A stretch of 64,000 nt of DNA from Peromyscus leucopus (taxonomy: Eukaryota; Chordata; Mammalia; Rodentia; Cricetidae): assembly GCF_004664715.2 (NCBI RefSeq), contig NC_051072.1, forward strand, positions 42,205,642 to 42,269,641. The letters run 5' to 3'. The notes beneath the pieces were generated by a model. That model worked only from the letters and a program-made list of their open reading frames with translations. It was not told the origin of the DNA and ran no database searches. Both the position numbers and the translations under genes were made by a program. Within the stretch, counting starts at the first letter, position 1. Every line of letters begins with the position of its first letter. Below are positions 22,256 through 32,176 of this stretch, piece by piece.

Positions 22256-22500
22256 TTCCTTCACTGAGTCATTCACCTATGAAACATTCGTTCTGTGCTA
22301 TGTGCTAGGTAATGGCCAGCAAATATCCTTTTATTGAAAAAAGTCAATGATCTAGGGTGAGCAGCAGGGAATGGGAGCAAATACATACCTTCAAGTAATA
22401 ATAAATCTACAAAGTTTGGTGAGGATAAAGTGGGATGAAAAAACATGAAGGATATCAAGGGTTTGGTTAACCTTGTTGCAGCCAAAGGAATCCTGATACT
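22256..22500 (+). repeat. Ancient L2/MIR3-like repeat relic
   Basis: 'tcattcacctatgaaacatt', 'ctgtgctatgtgctaggtaa' and 'gtaataataaatctacaaag' follow the old pattern 'tatgtgccaggcactgtgct ... aataaacaaataaa', as at 1555-1935. The match is diffuse. Confidence 0.4.
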
Positions 22501-22681
22501 GTTGACAGTCAATGGGTAGACTTGGAAACAAAGTAAGAGTCCCTAAGTCCCGTGTGCCTGTATTGCTACAAATCCCATAACTTTTCCCTTAAATGCAATG
22601 ATTGGCATATCCACAGTCATTTTGTACATGACTCTGATTGGTTCAAGAGTGGGCATTTTAACTCAAGTAAAGCCAATCTTG

Positions 22682-22765
22682 AAACAAAACAAAACAACCA
22701 GCCAACCAACCAACTAAAAAAAAAAAACAAAACAAACAAACAAACAAAAAAAAAACAACAAAACA
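22682..22765 (+). repeat. A-rich low-complexity tract (AAAC/AACC)n
   Basis: Alternating AAAC, AACC and A runs, probably an expanded retroposon tail. The element it belonged to is not recognisable. Confidence 0.85.
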
Positions 22766-23037
22766 CGAGATCTATAGGAGATGCCCAAGCCTTCAGAATC
22801 ATTAGCACCAGTTGATTAGTTGAAGGAAGAGTCAATGCAGGAAAACAGGAAAGATTGAAGTATTGAAGCAGAGATGCTTTCTTAATTATCCTTGGCTGTC
22901 CTGAGAGATCCATGACCTTTTGAATCTAGCTCTGGTTAATTTTTGTTACTTCCTGTGAATAGGACATTTGCTATGCTAGTCTCAGTTTTCCCTTTGCTAC
23001 ATATTTGCTCAGCCCCATAGATCCTGCTTGGTTGTTT

Positions 23038-23121
23038 ATTTTCGGTTGAAAATAAATTCTCCCAGATATATCAATTTTTTTTCTTTGTGGCTTCCGGGAA
23101 AATTTATTTTCAACCTAAAAT
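23038..23121. repeat. Inverted repeat / MITE-like hairpin, 26-bp arms
   Basis: The left arm 23038-23063 and right arm 23096-23121 are reverse complements with 2 mismatches in 26 bp, separated by 32 nt. The arm core reads GGTTGAAAATAAATT. Read from the right end, the arm starts ATTTTAGGTTGAAAATAAAT, and the TTAGGTTG core resembles termini of mariner-type elements such as MADE1. A TA target duplication is not exact. It could be a short palindromic DNA-transposon relic or simply a stable hairpin. Confidence 0.6.
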
Positions 23122-23224
23122 TATTCTCTAAAGAGTCACTTCAAGCTGTAATTATGCCACAGGGTGTGTGTCAACGTTTTTGGAGTCACATAGCAGAATG
23201 ATTAAGAGATAATATCTCCAACTA

Positions 23225-23990
23225 ATTTAATCAATAAAGGAGGCAGTGAACTGAAAAGGTATTTTCAAAAGGAAGTTTCCAATAAATAAAATAAATTAAA
23301 GATGTTCAACATCTTTAGTCACCAGGAAAAACAAATCAAAACTACACTGAAATTGTATCTCACTCCAGCTAGAATGGCTTTCATCAAGAAAAAGCAAAAT
23401 GAAACAAGTTCTGGTGTAGATACAGGGAAATAAATGGTTCTTATGTAGTGTTGGTAGGAATATAAAGTAGTTCAGCTTTAATGGGAATAAATATGGAGAT
23501 TCTTTAAGAAACTATAAATAGACTACTATATAGTTCAACTGCATCATTCCTAGGGTATGCCTAAAATAATCAGTCAGTATATACTATACATACTTGCACC
23601 CCAATTTTAATTGCTGCACTATTTGTAATAGTCAAGTTATAGAATCAGGGGGTTCCCATCAATGGTTAAGTAAAATGCTGGCATGATAGCTCAGTCCTGA
23701 AACACTTCCTGGAATGTACAAGGCCCTAGGTTTAATCCCCCCAAACAACAGCAATCACAACAAAACTCCAAACAAACAACAACAAAAATGAACAAAATAC
23801 TATTATCAATAGTAAAATGGGTGGAACTGTGAATCATCATTGTGTCAGGACAGTAAAGATATGGGGAAAGAGGCATCTAGATTAATATATGAAAGGAGCC
23901 AGGTGGCAGAGAAAGACTGGAATTGTTTCTCATGTAACATGGGTTATATGTAACAAACAGACAACAGCCCTCAATGTACAAATGAAAGGG
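23225..23990 (+). pseudogene. L1 ORF2 3' portion, sense, old, interrupted by an ID SINE
   Basis: 'gatgttcaacatctttagtc', 'aaacaaatcaaaactacact', 'tagaatggctttcatcaaga' and 'gtagtgttggtaggaatata' follow the final third of L1 ORF2 (the 'tcaacatcNctNatcatcag' region onward). Stops and frameshifts are frequent and no usable frame remains. An ID SINE splits it at 23675-23793, after which ORF2-like sequence resumes ('tgggtggaactgtgaatcat'). Confidence 0.68.
23675..23793 (+). mobile_element. ID SINE, sense
   Basis: 'atgctggcatgatagctcag', 'tcctgaaacacttcctggaa' and 'acaaggccctaggtttaatc' match the ID body (tRNA-Ala-related), with a CAAA-rich tail to about 23793. It is inserted in the L1 ORF2 relic. 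Confidence 0.75.
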
Positions 23991-24820
23991 AAGGTGGGTG
24001 CTATGTAAATAACCTATGAAAGATCAGAACTCATGCCGTGCAGGGCTTTTGAGTGTATGTCTTTTTTTTTTTTTTCTGGCTCACTATTAGCTCATTCCTT
24101 GGTGGAAATCCCTTTTTCTTTCTTAATCAACTGCTTTTCTTTCTATTACTGTTAAGTGTCCATGGTCCAGTTCATTGCTCTAGGACACAAGAACCTGGAA
24201 ATCTTAGTAGGAACTTGTTAGGTCTGAAACGATCCACATGTCCAGAAATGACAGTCCTGGCTCAATTCAAGCTGGACTATAGAAAGAGTTCTGGCAGTTA
24301 GATAAAAACCAGCATTCCTCAGGATCTTGTGAAACAGGTTTTCTGTCTGCAAAAAAGAGTATTTCCCTTGCCTCTGGCAGAAGGGACATATGACTCTCCA
24401 TTGATCTATACCTGCAGAGTGCTTACCAGCTTATCAAAGTCCATGCTAACCTCCAGGCTCCAACAATTCCTATTCACAAGTAGTTATGATACATTTCAAA
24501 GCTCCCTGGCCTCTCTCACCTCCCCTTTCTACACTCAACTCCTAGGCCTGCTCTAGCCCATTAGCATCCCTCCCATAGCTACTCATCCTTCTTATAACCC
24601 GGCTCTATCTCCACTATTCTTTCACACTCTCTGACTTCCTGTCCATGTCCACTCTGTTTCTTTTTCTCTCTGTCTGGACACTTCAGATGCCTCTGGATAT
24701 TTTCTCTCTCTTATTCACAAACCTCCCTCTTAATAATTGAGCAGCCATTTTGGTGGTTTCTTTACCACCCCCCCCCCACACACATACAATGCCTTCCACA
24801 CGCTAATGTATCTATAATAA
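23991..24820. other. Unassigned sequence
   Basis: It includes a T-run at 24061-24075 and a C-run at 24767-24777. Frames of 75-82 codons (24053-24301, 24329-24556) show no domain. The pyrimidine-rich stretch 24500-24720 is compositionally unusual but not assigned. Confidence 0.4.
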
Positions 24821-25075
24821 TCATCTTAAATGAAATAAACTGAACTTACAAAGACAAGTAGTATATGCCTTCAACATGAGGAATCTAAAGGAAACAAAAA
24901 AGACAGAAAAGTAGAAATAGAGTGGGGACATTTAGGGAACAAAAGGAGAATCAGGGAACAGGAAGGTGGGCTAAGAAGGTAATTGGTAGGGCAAATAGGA
25001 TAAAAATATTTTATTAAGCACACATGAAAATGCTACAACGAAACCCATTATTTTGTATAATTACTAATATTCATT
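24821..25075 (+). mobile_element. L1 3' end fragment, sense, old
   Basis: 'cttaaatgaaataaactgaa', 'cttacaaagacaagtagtat' and 'tcaacatgaggaatctaaag' match the ORF2 terminus and 3' UTR start of old L1. It ends near 'attttgtataattactaata'. Confidence 0.6.
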
Positions 25076-25085
25076 AAAGAAGAAA

Positions 25086-25264
25086 GCTGAGCAGTGGCGA
25101 CACATGCCCTTAATCCTAGCACTCCCGAGGCAGAGGCAGGTGAATCTCTGTGTTTGAGGCTAGCCTGGTCTACAGAGTGAGTTCAAGTCAGCCAGGGCTA
25201 CATAGAGAAACCCTGTCTTGAAACACAAACAAACAAATAAGTAACAACAACAACAAAAACAAAA
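25086..25264 (+). mobile_element. B1 SINE, sense
   Basis: GCTGAGCAGTGGCGACACAT, 'taatcctagcactcccgagg', 'ttgaggctagcctggtctac' and 'gccagggctacatagagaaa' define a B1 with a long A/C-rich tail. 'AAAGAAGAAA' repeats near 25076 and 25262 are a possible target duplication. Confidence 0.92.
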
Positions 25265-25848
25265 GAAGAAGAAACGAGTTGGCTTTCCCTCTACTCTGCC
25301 ACAATCCATTTTCAGCCCTTTCCCAGAGGGCACTGGCCAATGTCATGAATGGAATTTGTACATGTATCTATAAACTATCCATGAAGGATGTTAGGCACAT
25401 TGTAGGAGGTTTAGAACCATTTTGAGAACAGCATCCCAGCAAGCTTTTTCCTCTCTAAGCTCCACATCCTCTTTAAACAAAGAGCATGATAATGGCCTCC
25501 TCAGCAGGCTATATTGAGGATTAAGAGACCCTGGCTGTGATGTGGCTTCCGAGTCCCACAAAACCTAGTCTTTAATGGACATTTCATTTCTGGAGATTCC
25601 AGGGCACAGTTTAATCAGCTCTTCAACTACAGTGTGTCATGTAATTTTCATACCATACATATCCTCAGTTTTTCCCACCCTAAGCTTTTCATGCCAGATA
25701 TTTCCCAGATACTATTCCTCATTCCTGAAGCTGAGTGTATAGCTACTCACTCTGGTACCAGCTGTCATGCTAATTAGGTCCTTAATTGCAAACACTGACA
25801 CTGGTTAATTAATGAAAACGTATTTTAAACAAAAGAGAAGGCTGGGGA
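25265..25848. other. Unassigned sequence
   Basis: No gene or repeat was recognised. ATTAA/TTAATTAA-type motifs occur near 25770-25820. Confidence 0.45.
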
Positions 25849-26207
25849 GATGGTTAAGTAGATAAAGCACTTGGCCTTCAAGCATGGGGATTGGAGATTA
25901 TCCCCAGAATGCACAAAGAGGTTGGACAGGCATGGAGATCACCTAGAGTCCCAGTACTGAGGAAGAAGAGATGGGAACATTAGAGCAAGCCGGATCAGCT
26001 AGACTAGCTGGAATCGATAAGCTCTGGGTTCAGGGAGAGATCCTGCTTCAATCAATATAGTGAAGACTGATCAAGGGACTCAGACATTTGGTATCAACTT
26101 CAGGCCTCTACATGCATGAGTACCACACACATGTGAATATGAGTACATACATGAATACCATATATATGCATATATATGTGCATATATATATATATACACA
26201 CACACAA
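25849..26207 (+). mobile_element. Composite tRNA/7SL (B4-like) SINE with TA/CA tail
   Basis: A tRNA-like head (GGCTGGGGAGATGGTTAAGT, 'gataaagcacttggccttca') is followed by a B1-like middle ('acctagagtcccagtactga') and the 'gataagctctgggttcaggg', 'agagatcctgcttcaatcaa', 'tcaggcctctacatgcatga' blocks. The tail is a mixed (TA)n(CA)n tract at about 26160-26207. The layout fits B4-type chimeras, but the exact name is uncertain. Confidence 0.7.
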
Positions 26208-28600
26208 AGGTATTTAAAGATAGTTGGGAGTCCAAGTTCAGAATGCTACAAGCTGTCATGTTCCTCTTGTACTACATTCTAGCTGTGAAGTGGTTGAGCT
26301 CTTACAATATTTAAAGGCCACTGGGAGCCTCAGATTTAGGTCCTGATGGAGCTTCCAGAAACCAGGAAGAGGAAAGCATTCCCTTTCTCTACATAGTCAG
26401 GAGTGGAGTGTAGAAATTTCCCTGTGATGGTGACAACATTACTTTGGGTGGAACCTCATATAGGTTTGCTTTTGGTTCAGGATACTTTTGTTTTAGCATT
26501 TAAAATATTGTCCAAGTTATTGCTTATGGACAGTGAAGTGCTCAGGCTTCAGTGTGCTGTTCAATCAGTTTTGATACACGTCTCCTGTCAAGGCATGAGG
26601 CATTTATGTCACCTAACAAGTTTGCTCAGGTCTCTGGTCTGTCAACCCACCATTCCTTAAGCAACCCGGAGCATATTTCATCTTAGCATGCTCTAGAATT
26701 CCATGCCTGATGAAGCACTTAGTGTACATTGTTGTGTTTTGAACATATTTTAAGGCAATTCTTGACTCAAGCTATTTCCCATGACATCATGTGAACTCAG
26801 TAGACCTATGAGATCAGGCTTTGGGCACTGATCCTTCAAGTGTGACTCTAGTGTGACTATAAACCAGGCAGGTACACTGCTTTCATTTTTGCCCCCGAAC
26901 CACACATTGTTTTCCCCAACTTGCCCTTTTCCTGATGGCAAATTTTCATTGGTTTTCAGCTTTACACTGGGGGCTAAATCCTTGGCTTTGAGATCTTCAC
27001 CATCTACATAAATTTGAACTCTTCTGACTTGGTTTTAGTTTAAATTCTCTTGGCTTTGTGAAAATATTTCTGTTTCTAACTCTGTGTCATATGGTATGGT
27101 TTTTATTTTTCAAGTCTAAATCTAAATTGTAGCCTGACTGTATATTTTGGAGCACTCAGTCAGCCACGTTGTCCTAAGGTCCCAGTTTCTGCAATTGGTC
27201 TTAAGACATGCACTGAGGGATACGTCTCTGCCAACCACTGTTTTTGGCAATCTATGCAGGGTTTCCATAAACAACCTCTAAGCACAAACTGGAGTCTTAC
27301 TTTCACTGAGTTTCTTAAAGTCATGATTGGAGCTTTCCTAAATTAGTATGAAAGTCTACATTATGTTCATTATGAGGTTCAGATATTTTGGGGCATGCCG
27401 TATTTGATGCTGTCAGGATGAGGTTGTCAGTAATTGACTTACATGAATGTTTATCTTAATATAAGCCAGCAGACAAGTTCATACATGAGTCTAGGATAAG
27501 AGGTCAACAGAGACTTGGTAATACCCAAGAAAGAACATCATCAGTATTATCTTCCTGGGTCCAAACAATGCAGGGCAGGGGGTCGAGTCTGAAAAAGTCC
27601 ATTGGGGGAAACGGTGGTAGAAAGTTCATAAGAAAACATGGCTTTAGGGCAGACATTCTAGAAGAATGTTCTACACAAACAGGGAAGAAAGCTTTTTTTC
27701 CCACTTCAGTGAAGGGCACAGCAGGGCCTAACTGCATGACAGGCTTCAGCTCAGGAGCTGCTGCATCTTCCTGTCAGCCCCTCGGCAGCCTCAGTGGTGG
27801 GCAGCGTGGCCCGTGGTTTTGCGACTCCCAAGGACAGAAAAGACCGTCGACTGGTGCTGTGGTCTGAGGCTTGTGGGGCTGGGTCAGTCCCACAAGAGAA
27901 GCTGCGGAAGAGGGAAGATTATGAATGTTCCAGAAACTGTGAGACTTTGACTCTTCCCAGGAGCAAAATCATTCCATCTCCCTCGTTGGGCTTCACAACT
28001 TGTTTCTTATTTTCCCCCTGAAATTTACTTCCTAATTAGTTTGAGCTGTATATTATTGCCATCTATCCCTCCTCCAAATTAAATTTGCCTAGTACCTTGA
28101 TCTGGCATGCCTTTCAATAAACCCCCACTACACTTTAGCCAGTCATAGAGCTACATTGCTCAGCATATACCAGTAAGTATCATGGTGTAGGCGAAGGCAT
28201 TCATGAATTTAATAGAAGTTGTATTAAAGCAACTTCATGCTTATGAGAGTGGAAAAGTACTGTTCAGTGGAAAAGATGGATGCTTGGAACTATGTTTCTA
28301 ATGAAATCATACCTTATGTATGAGCTTTACCAATGGATATTTTAACACTTACTGCAAGATATATTAAAAACCCAGGTAATGACTACTCCACCTATTTGTA
28401 AAGATTCTAGAGGAAATTTTTACTTGGTAAACAGAGTGAGAACAAGAGGCAGATGCAGGGCAGTGTGTTCCTGGTCCAGCTGTGGTAACCATTCGTCTTT
28501 GGTAATGGCCTTGACAGTCAGGCTGGAAAAAATCATGATGGTCTCCAGTCTCTAGTCTTCAGTTTTTGGGGGTTTAGTCTCTGTATGGTTAATTATTATT
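26208..28600. other. Unique sequence with a GC-richer block at about 27480-28020
   Basis: It is nearly repeat-free. The segment 27480-28020 is GC-richer than its surroundings, has several CpGs, and carries two overlapping sense frames of 99 codons (27568-27867) and 75 codons (27794-28021) plus an antisense frame. None has a recognised motif or clear splice context. It might be a decayed exon or retrocopy or conserved noncoding DNA, with nothing decisive. Confidence 0.35.
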
Positions 28601-28749
28601 TTTTTTTTTAAAGACAGAGTCTCACTATGCAGCCTTGGCTGGCCTGGAGCATTCCATATTGCTCAGGAAGGCCTCAAATTTATAGAGATCTGCCTGCCTC
28701 TCTCTCCCAAGTGGTGGGATTAAAGACATACACAGCTATGTCTGGTAGT
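28601..28749 (-). mobile_element. B1-like SINE, antisense, old
   Basis: It has a T-rich start (28600-28610), 'gacagagtctcactatgcag', 'ccttggctggcctggagcat' and 'gtggtgggattaaagacata', the reverse of an old B1. It abuts an MLT1 LTR on the right. Confidence 0.8.
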
Positions 28750-29280
28750 GATGGCTAATTTGTGTGTGTGTGAATCTGACTTTTCAGAATATTCCCAGAG
28801 GAAACATATATGGGTGTGCTCATATGAGTGTTTTCAGATGACATTAGTCTTTAGACTAAGTAGTGAGGGTTACAATTCCCAGTATGGGTTGGCCCCATCC
28901 AATCCTGTTGAGGGACAAAATAGAACAAAAATGCAGCAAGAAGGAAGGAATTCTCCAGGTTTTCTTCCTCCATGCTTATGTGAGTTGAGATGTCACATCT
29001 TACCTTCTCTGGACCTCAGGCTAGGACATGCAGCCATTGGATGCCCTGTTTTGCAGGCATTAGTGTGGAGTCTGTGTGCTACTTGCTTACCTAGGCTTCT
29101 AGATTGCAGATGGCAGATTATTCTGTTTCCTCAGCCTCCACACTCTGGCAATCCAATTCATTATGATCTTTCCCTTTTCTTTATATATGTGTGTATGTAT
29201 GTTTGTATGCATGCATGCATGCATGTATCTCCTTTTAGTTCTATTCCTCTGGAGTACCTCATTCTTTTAACCACTAATCA
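28750..29280 (+). mobile_element. MLT1 LTR, sense, ancient
   Basis: 'gatggctaatttgtgtgtgt' at the start, 'tggccccatccaatcctgtt', 'gagggacaaaatagaacaaa', 'gattgcagatggcagattat' and the terminal 'tagttctattcctctggagt' reproduce the order of MLT1 LTR landmarks. The longest open frame in the window (186 codons, 28748-29308) lies inside it and is a by-product. A (GTAT)n(GCAT)n tract at about 29182-29226 occupies the usual TA/CT-rich spot. Confidence 0.78.
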
Positions 29281-29360
29281 TGGATGCTTTATCCATGAGT
29301 TTATTTAAACATTTTAATGTAAATTGATCTGTTATGAAATCCTTGCCTCAATGTGATTTT

Positions 29361-29530
29361 CTTTTTTTTTCCTTTGTTTTGTTTTTCAAGATAGGGTTTC
29401 TCTGTGTAGCTCTGGTTGTCCTGCAACTTGTTCTGTAGACCATAGACCAGGCTGGCCTCAAAGTCGCAGAGATCCACCTGTCTCTGCCTCCCAGGTGCTG
29501 GGATTAAAGCCGTGCACCACCACTGCCCGA
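29361..29530 (-). mobile_element. B1 SINE, antisense
   Basis: It has a T-rich tail side, 'gatagggtttctctgtgtag', 'accaggctggcctcaaagtc' and 'gctgggattaaagccgtgca', ending CACCACTGCCCGAC. It carries an extra duplicated 'tagaccatagaccagg' motif around 29437-29452. Confidence 0.92.
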
Positions 29531-30221
29531 CTCAACATAGTTTTAAATCAATCATTGCATTATTTGTGGCATAGGTTTCATAAGTTCATTGCCTTGGAGG
29601 TACCCAATATACATCCATTCCCATGTTAGCCAGATTTGTAGCAAAAGAAGTCCACACAGAAAATAGCTAACAAAATCTTAGCGGCAGACAAAGTTAACTA
29701 TTTGTCGTTCATGGAGGGTTTCTGTGCTTCAGCCTGTGGGTCAAGTTTATGTCAGCTTCGAGTGCTTGTTCTGGGACTGGACCACAGTGGGATATATTTT
29801 TTACTGGGTGGAGGTCATAAACCTCAGAGAGGTGAAAAGATATATACACTGCCTCTGAAAACCCCTGTCTGCTTTCACTGACCACAGCAAGTAATATGAC
29901 CCTATTCAAAACTGTCAGGACACAGGAGAATCCTTTAACCATGGTGAGGGTGGGGGAGAAGGGGGTCATTATTAGTTAAATAATTGAATCTACTATACTT
30001 TATTTTCATTTATTTTTAAAAAAGTGTGTGTGTGTGTGTGTGGGTGGGTGGGTGGTAGGCTCTACATAAAGCAACATTTCCTATTCACTATTTTAATATG
30101 AAAAGATCTGATCAGGTTTCCCCCTCACTTTTATGATTCCATTGTGATGATGATGGAAGTACTTGCTCAACTAATCTGGCCAACCCGTCTGGTTGTTGGC
30201 TAAGGGGCATATGTGCTGTCT
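29531..30221. other. Unassigned sequence with (TG)n(GGGT)n
   Basis: It contains a (TG)n then (GGGT)n tract at 30024-30054. The antisense 86-codon frame at 29709-29969 has no recognisable motif. Confidence 0.45.
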
Positions 30222-30395
30222 CACATAGTAGTTATAGGCTGCATGCAGCTATTTAAACTTAGATGGAATCACACTAGCCACATTTCAGGTACTCAATAGC
30301 GTAGCGAGAAGTGGGTAGTGACAACTACATGTTTTTAGCCTGCATCAAAGATCCAAGACTCTTTCACCCTTCAGGGAGTTCAGTTGGAAAGCACT
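30222..30395. mobile_element. MER5A-like hAT DNA transposon
   Basis: 'catgcagctatttaaactta', 'cactagccacatttcaggta', 'ctcaatagcgtagcg' and the right end 'ggagttcagttggaaagcac' follow MER5A (hAT-Charlie, non-autonomous). In MER5A these read 'tgtggctatttaaatt', 'ctagccacatttcaagtgct' and 'attctattggacagcactg'. It is old and shared among placental mammals. Confidence 0.65.
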
Positions 30396-30429
30396 ATGCG
30401 AGACACAACAACACTAATCATAACAACCT

Positions 30430-30650
30430 TCATTTCCTAGTGCTTAGTTTCATGTGCCAAACATCCTGCTCTGCATGCTCCATGCTTCATTTAAGTTCAT
30501 CCTTAAAACTACACTATGAAATCAACACCATTTGCATTTTTGTAATGAGGACACTGGTGCTTAATGAAGCTAAGAATATGAGTGAGCCTGCTAGTGCGTA
30601 GCTGGCAGTGACGTGTGTGCCTCACTCCAAAGATCTCACTCTAAGCCCTA
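30430..30650 (-). repeat. MIR SINE, antisense, nearly full
   Basis: 'cctagtgcttagtttcatgt', 'taagttcatccttaaaacta', 'tttttgtaatgaggacactg' with 'gtgcttaatgaagctaagaa' and 'tagctggcagtgacgtg' follow the MIR core and flanks in reverse order over about 220 bp. It is the clearest MIR in the window. Confidence 0.75.
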
Positions 30651-31085
30651 GGCATCCAAACTTTGCCAGATTGGGTCCATCTCAAGAACACATCATAATG
30701 TCCAGTTGCAGAGAAATGCCAAGGGATGGAGTGTTTAGTGCCTGGTAGTTATGGAATGACTAGGTAACAGGATAGGTACTGGTTCACCAGGTAGCACAGT
30801 AGAGTTCTCTAGATCCCACAGTTAGTTCAGGAGTCAGCGGAGTACCAACAGTTTACTGTGAGATCTGTCACCTCTTCTGAAAAGCAATGCTTATTTTTGC
30901 CTCTGAGCTACTGCTTGCCAGTGTATAATCATTTCAAGAACACACGCCATGAGGACCAATAGACAAGAGATGGCAAGAGGACAGGGTGCTTAGTCTCCTC
31001 TGACAACACCTGTGGAGTTTAGTAGTGTGTAGCATTTCTCATGAAGGATCTTAGGAGGGGGTGTCATTGTGGAGAGAGCTACAGT
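30651..31085. other. Unassigned sequence
   Basis: No feature was recognised. Confidence 0.45.
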
Positions 31086-31257
31086 TTGAAGGTGGCATAC
31101 AAAGGCCAAATCTTGTTGAGACTGAATCCATATTATGGTGTTATTAAAAGGAGATAATTGGGAAATGACTAAATGATGAGCTCTCTGCCATCAGGAATAA
31201 ATTAACAAAAAGACAGCAGAGAGTTCTCTCCTATCACTCATTCTTTCTTCTTCCATA
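31086..31257 (+). mobile_element. MaLR LTR fragment, sense
   Basis: 'ggtgttattaaaaggagata', 'aattgggaaatgactaaatg' and 'atgagctctctgccatcagg' with 'aataaatta' match the MST/THE1-like 'taggaggtggggcctttggg ... gattagNtcatgagggctct' region. The fragment ends where the 34-bp minisatellite begins. Confidence 0.45.
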
Positions 31258-31427
31258 TGTAGATGTTAGCATGAGGAGATGCTGTTGATACTGTAGATGT
31301 TAGCATGAGGAGATGCTGTTGATACTGTAGATGTTAGCATGAGAAGATGCTGTTGATACTGTAGATGTTAACATGAGGAGATGCTGTTGATACTGTAGAT
31401 ATTAGCATGAGCAGATGCTGCTGATAC
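31258..31427 (+). repeat. Minisatellite, 34-bp unit, 5 copies
   Basis: The unit starts TGTAGATGTTAGCATGAGGA and lies at 31258-31291, 31292-31325, 31326-31359, 31360-31393 and 31394-31427. The first two are identical. Copies 3 and 4 have one substitution each, and copy 5 has three. All units are exactly 34 bp. Confidence 0.98.
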
Positions 31428-31627
31428 ACTTGAGGATTAAAATGTGGTCAGACCTCCAGATATCTTCTCATGACCTGGGTCACAGTGAGACCTCCGAGAC
31501 TGCATGGTAATGAGTGGCTAGGAAGTGTTTTCTCAATGATCTGAGTTCAGAGTAGGCATTTTTCAACTTTGTTGTGAGATACAAATGGATACTGAAGAAT
31601 GCCAGGGAAGTTTATAGGAGATGCACA

Positions 31628-31628
<1 letters not shown>

Positions 31629-31674
<46 letters not shown>
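31629..31674 (+). repeat. (CA)n microsatellite
   Basis: CA tract of about 23 units. It forms the Thr-His run of a 122-codon frame (31574-31942) that is not a gene. Confidence 0.97.
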
Positions 31675-31677
<3 letters not shown>

Positions 31678-31714
31678 CAGTGCTCCTGCAACCTCACTCA
31701 TTACCTTTCTGGGT

Positions 31715-31960
31715 GATTCCCAAGTGAAAGCAACAAGCCACAGAAAGCCACATAATGGACCATTCTGTATATGCAACATGTCCAGAACAATCAAATCCAT
31801 GGAGACTGAAAGTCAGTTAGTGGTTGGCAGAGATGCCAAGGAGAATGCCAAGCGACTACAGAGTGGGCATGATGCTTCCTTTTGGGACAGTGAAAATATT
31901 TTGGAACTAGATGGCGGTGATGATTTTACATTTTATCAGTGAAAATGAAGTGGAGGAGTA
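31715..31960 (+). mobile_element. Mammalian L1 (L1M) 3' end, sense
   Basis: 'gtgaaagcaacaagccacag', 'aaagccacataatggaccat', 'tccagaacaatcaaatccat', 'ggagactgaaagtcagttag', 'tggttggcagagatgcc' and 'gtgaaaatattttggaacta' with 'gatggcggtgatg' follow the conserved ORF2 end and 3' UTR of old mammalian L1. This explains the protein-like frame that spans it. Confidence 0.75.
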
Positions 31961-32176
31961 TTTCCTTGTTGATGTCTCCTTTTCTCCCTCGCTCAAAATA
32001 GTCTTAAATATTTACATATCTTGGAACAATAACACTGTTACATGTTTTGTTTCTACAACCAAGCATAGTTTAGAGAGCTGGAGAAGAAAAGTCTTTATTT
32101 ACTTTAAATTTGCTGTTCACGTTTGTTCTCCTTCATATTAGCTGGACCCTTAAAAATTATGACTTCCTTTCTCCCT

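Noticed and set aside
28748..29308. 186-codon open frame, the longest in the window
   Set aside because: It coincides with an ancient MLT1 LTR (28750-29280), including its terminal 'ctctggagt' landmark. The Tyr-Val-Cys-Met/His-Ala-Cys-Met part is a translated (GTAT)n(GCAT)n tract.
31574..31942. 122-codon frame with protein-like C-terminal half
   Set aside because: The first part is a (CA)n microsatellite (Thr-His run) and the second matches the 3' end of old mammalian L1, base by base in landmark order.
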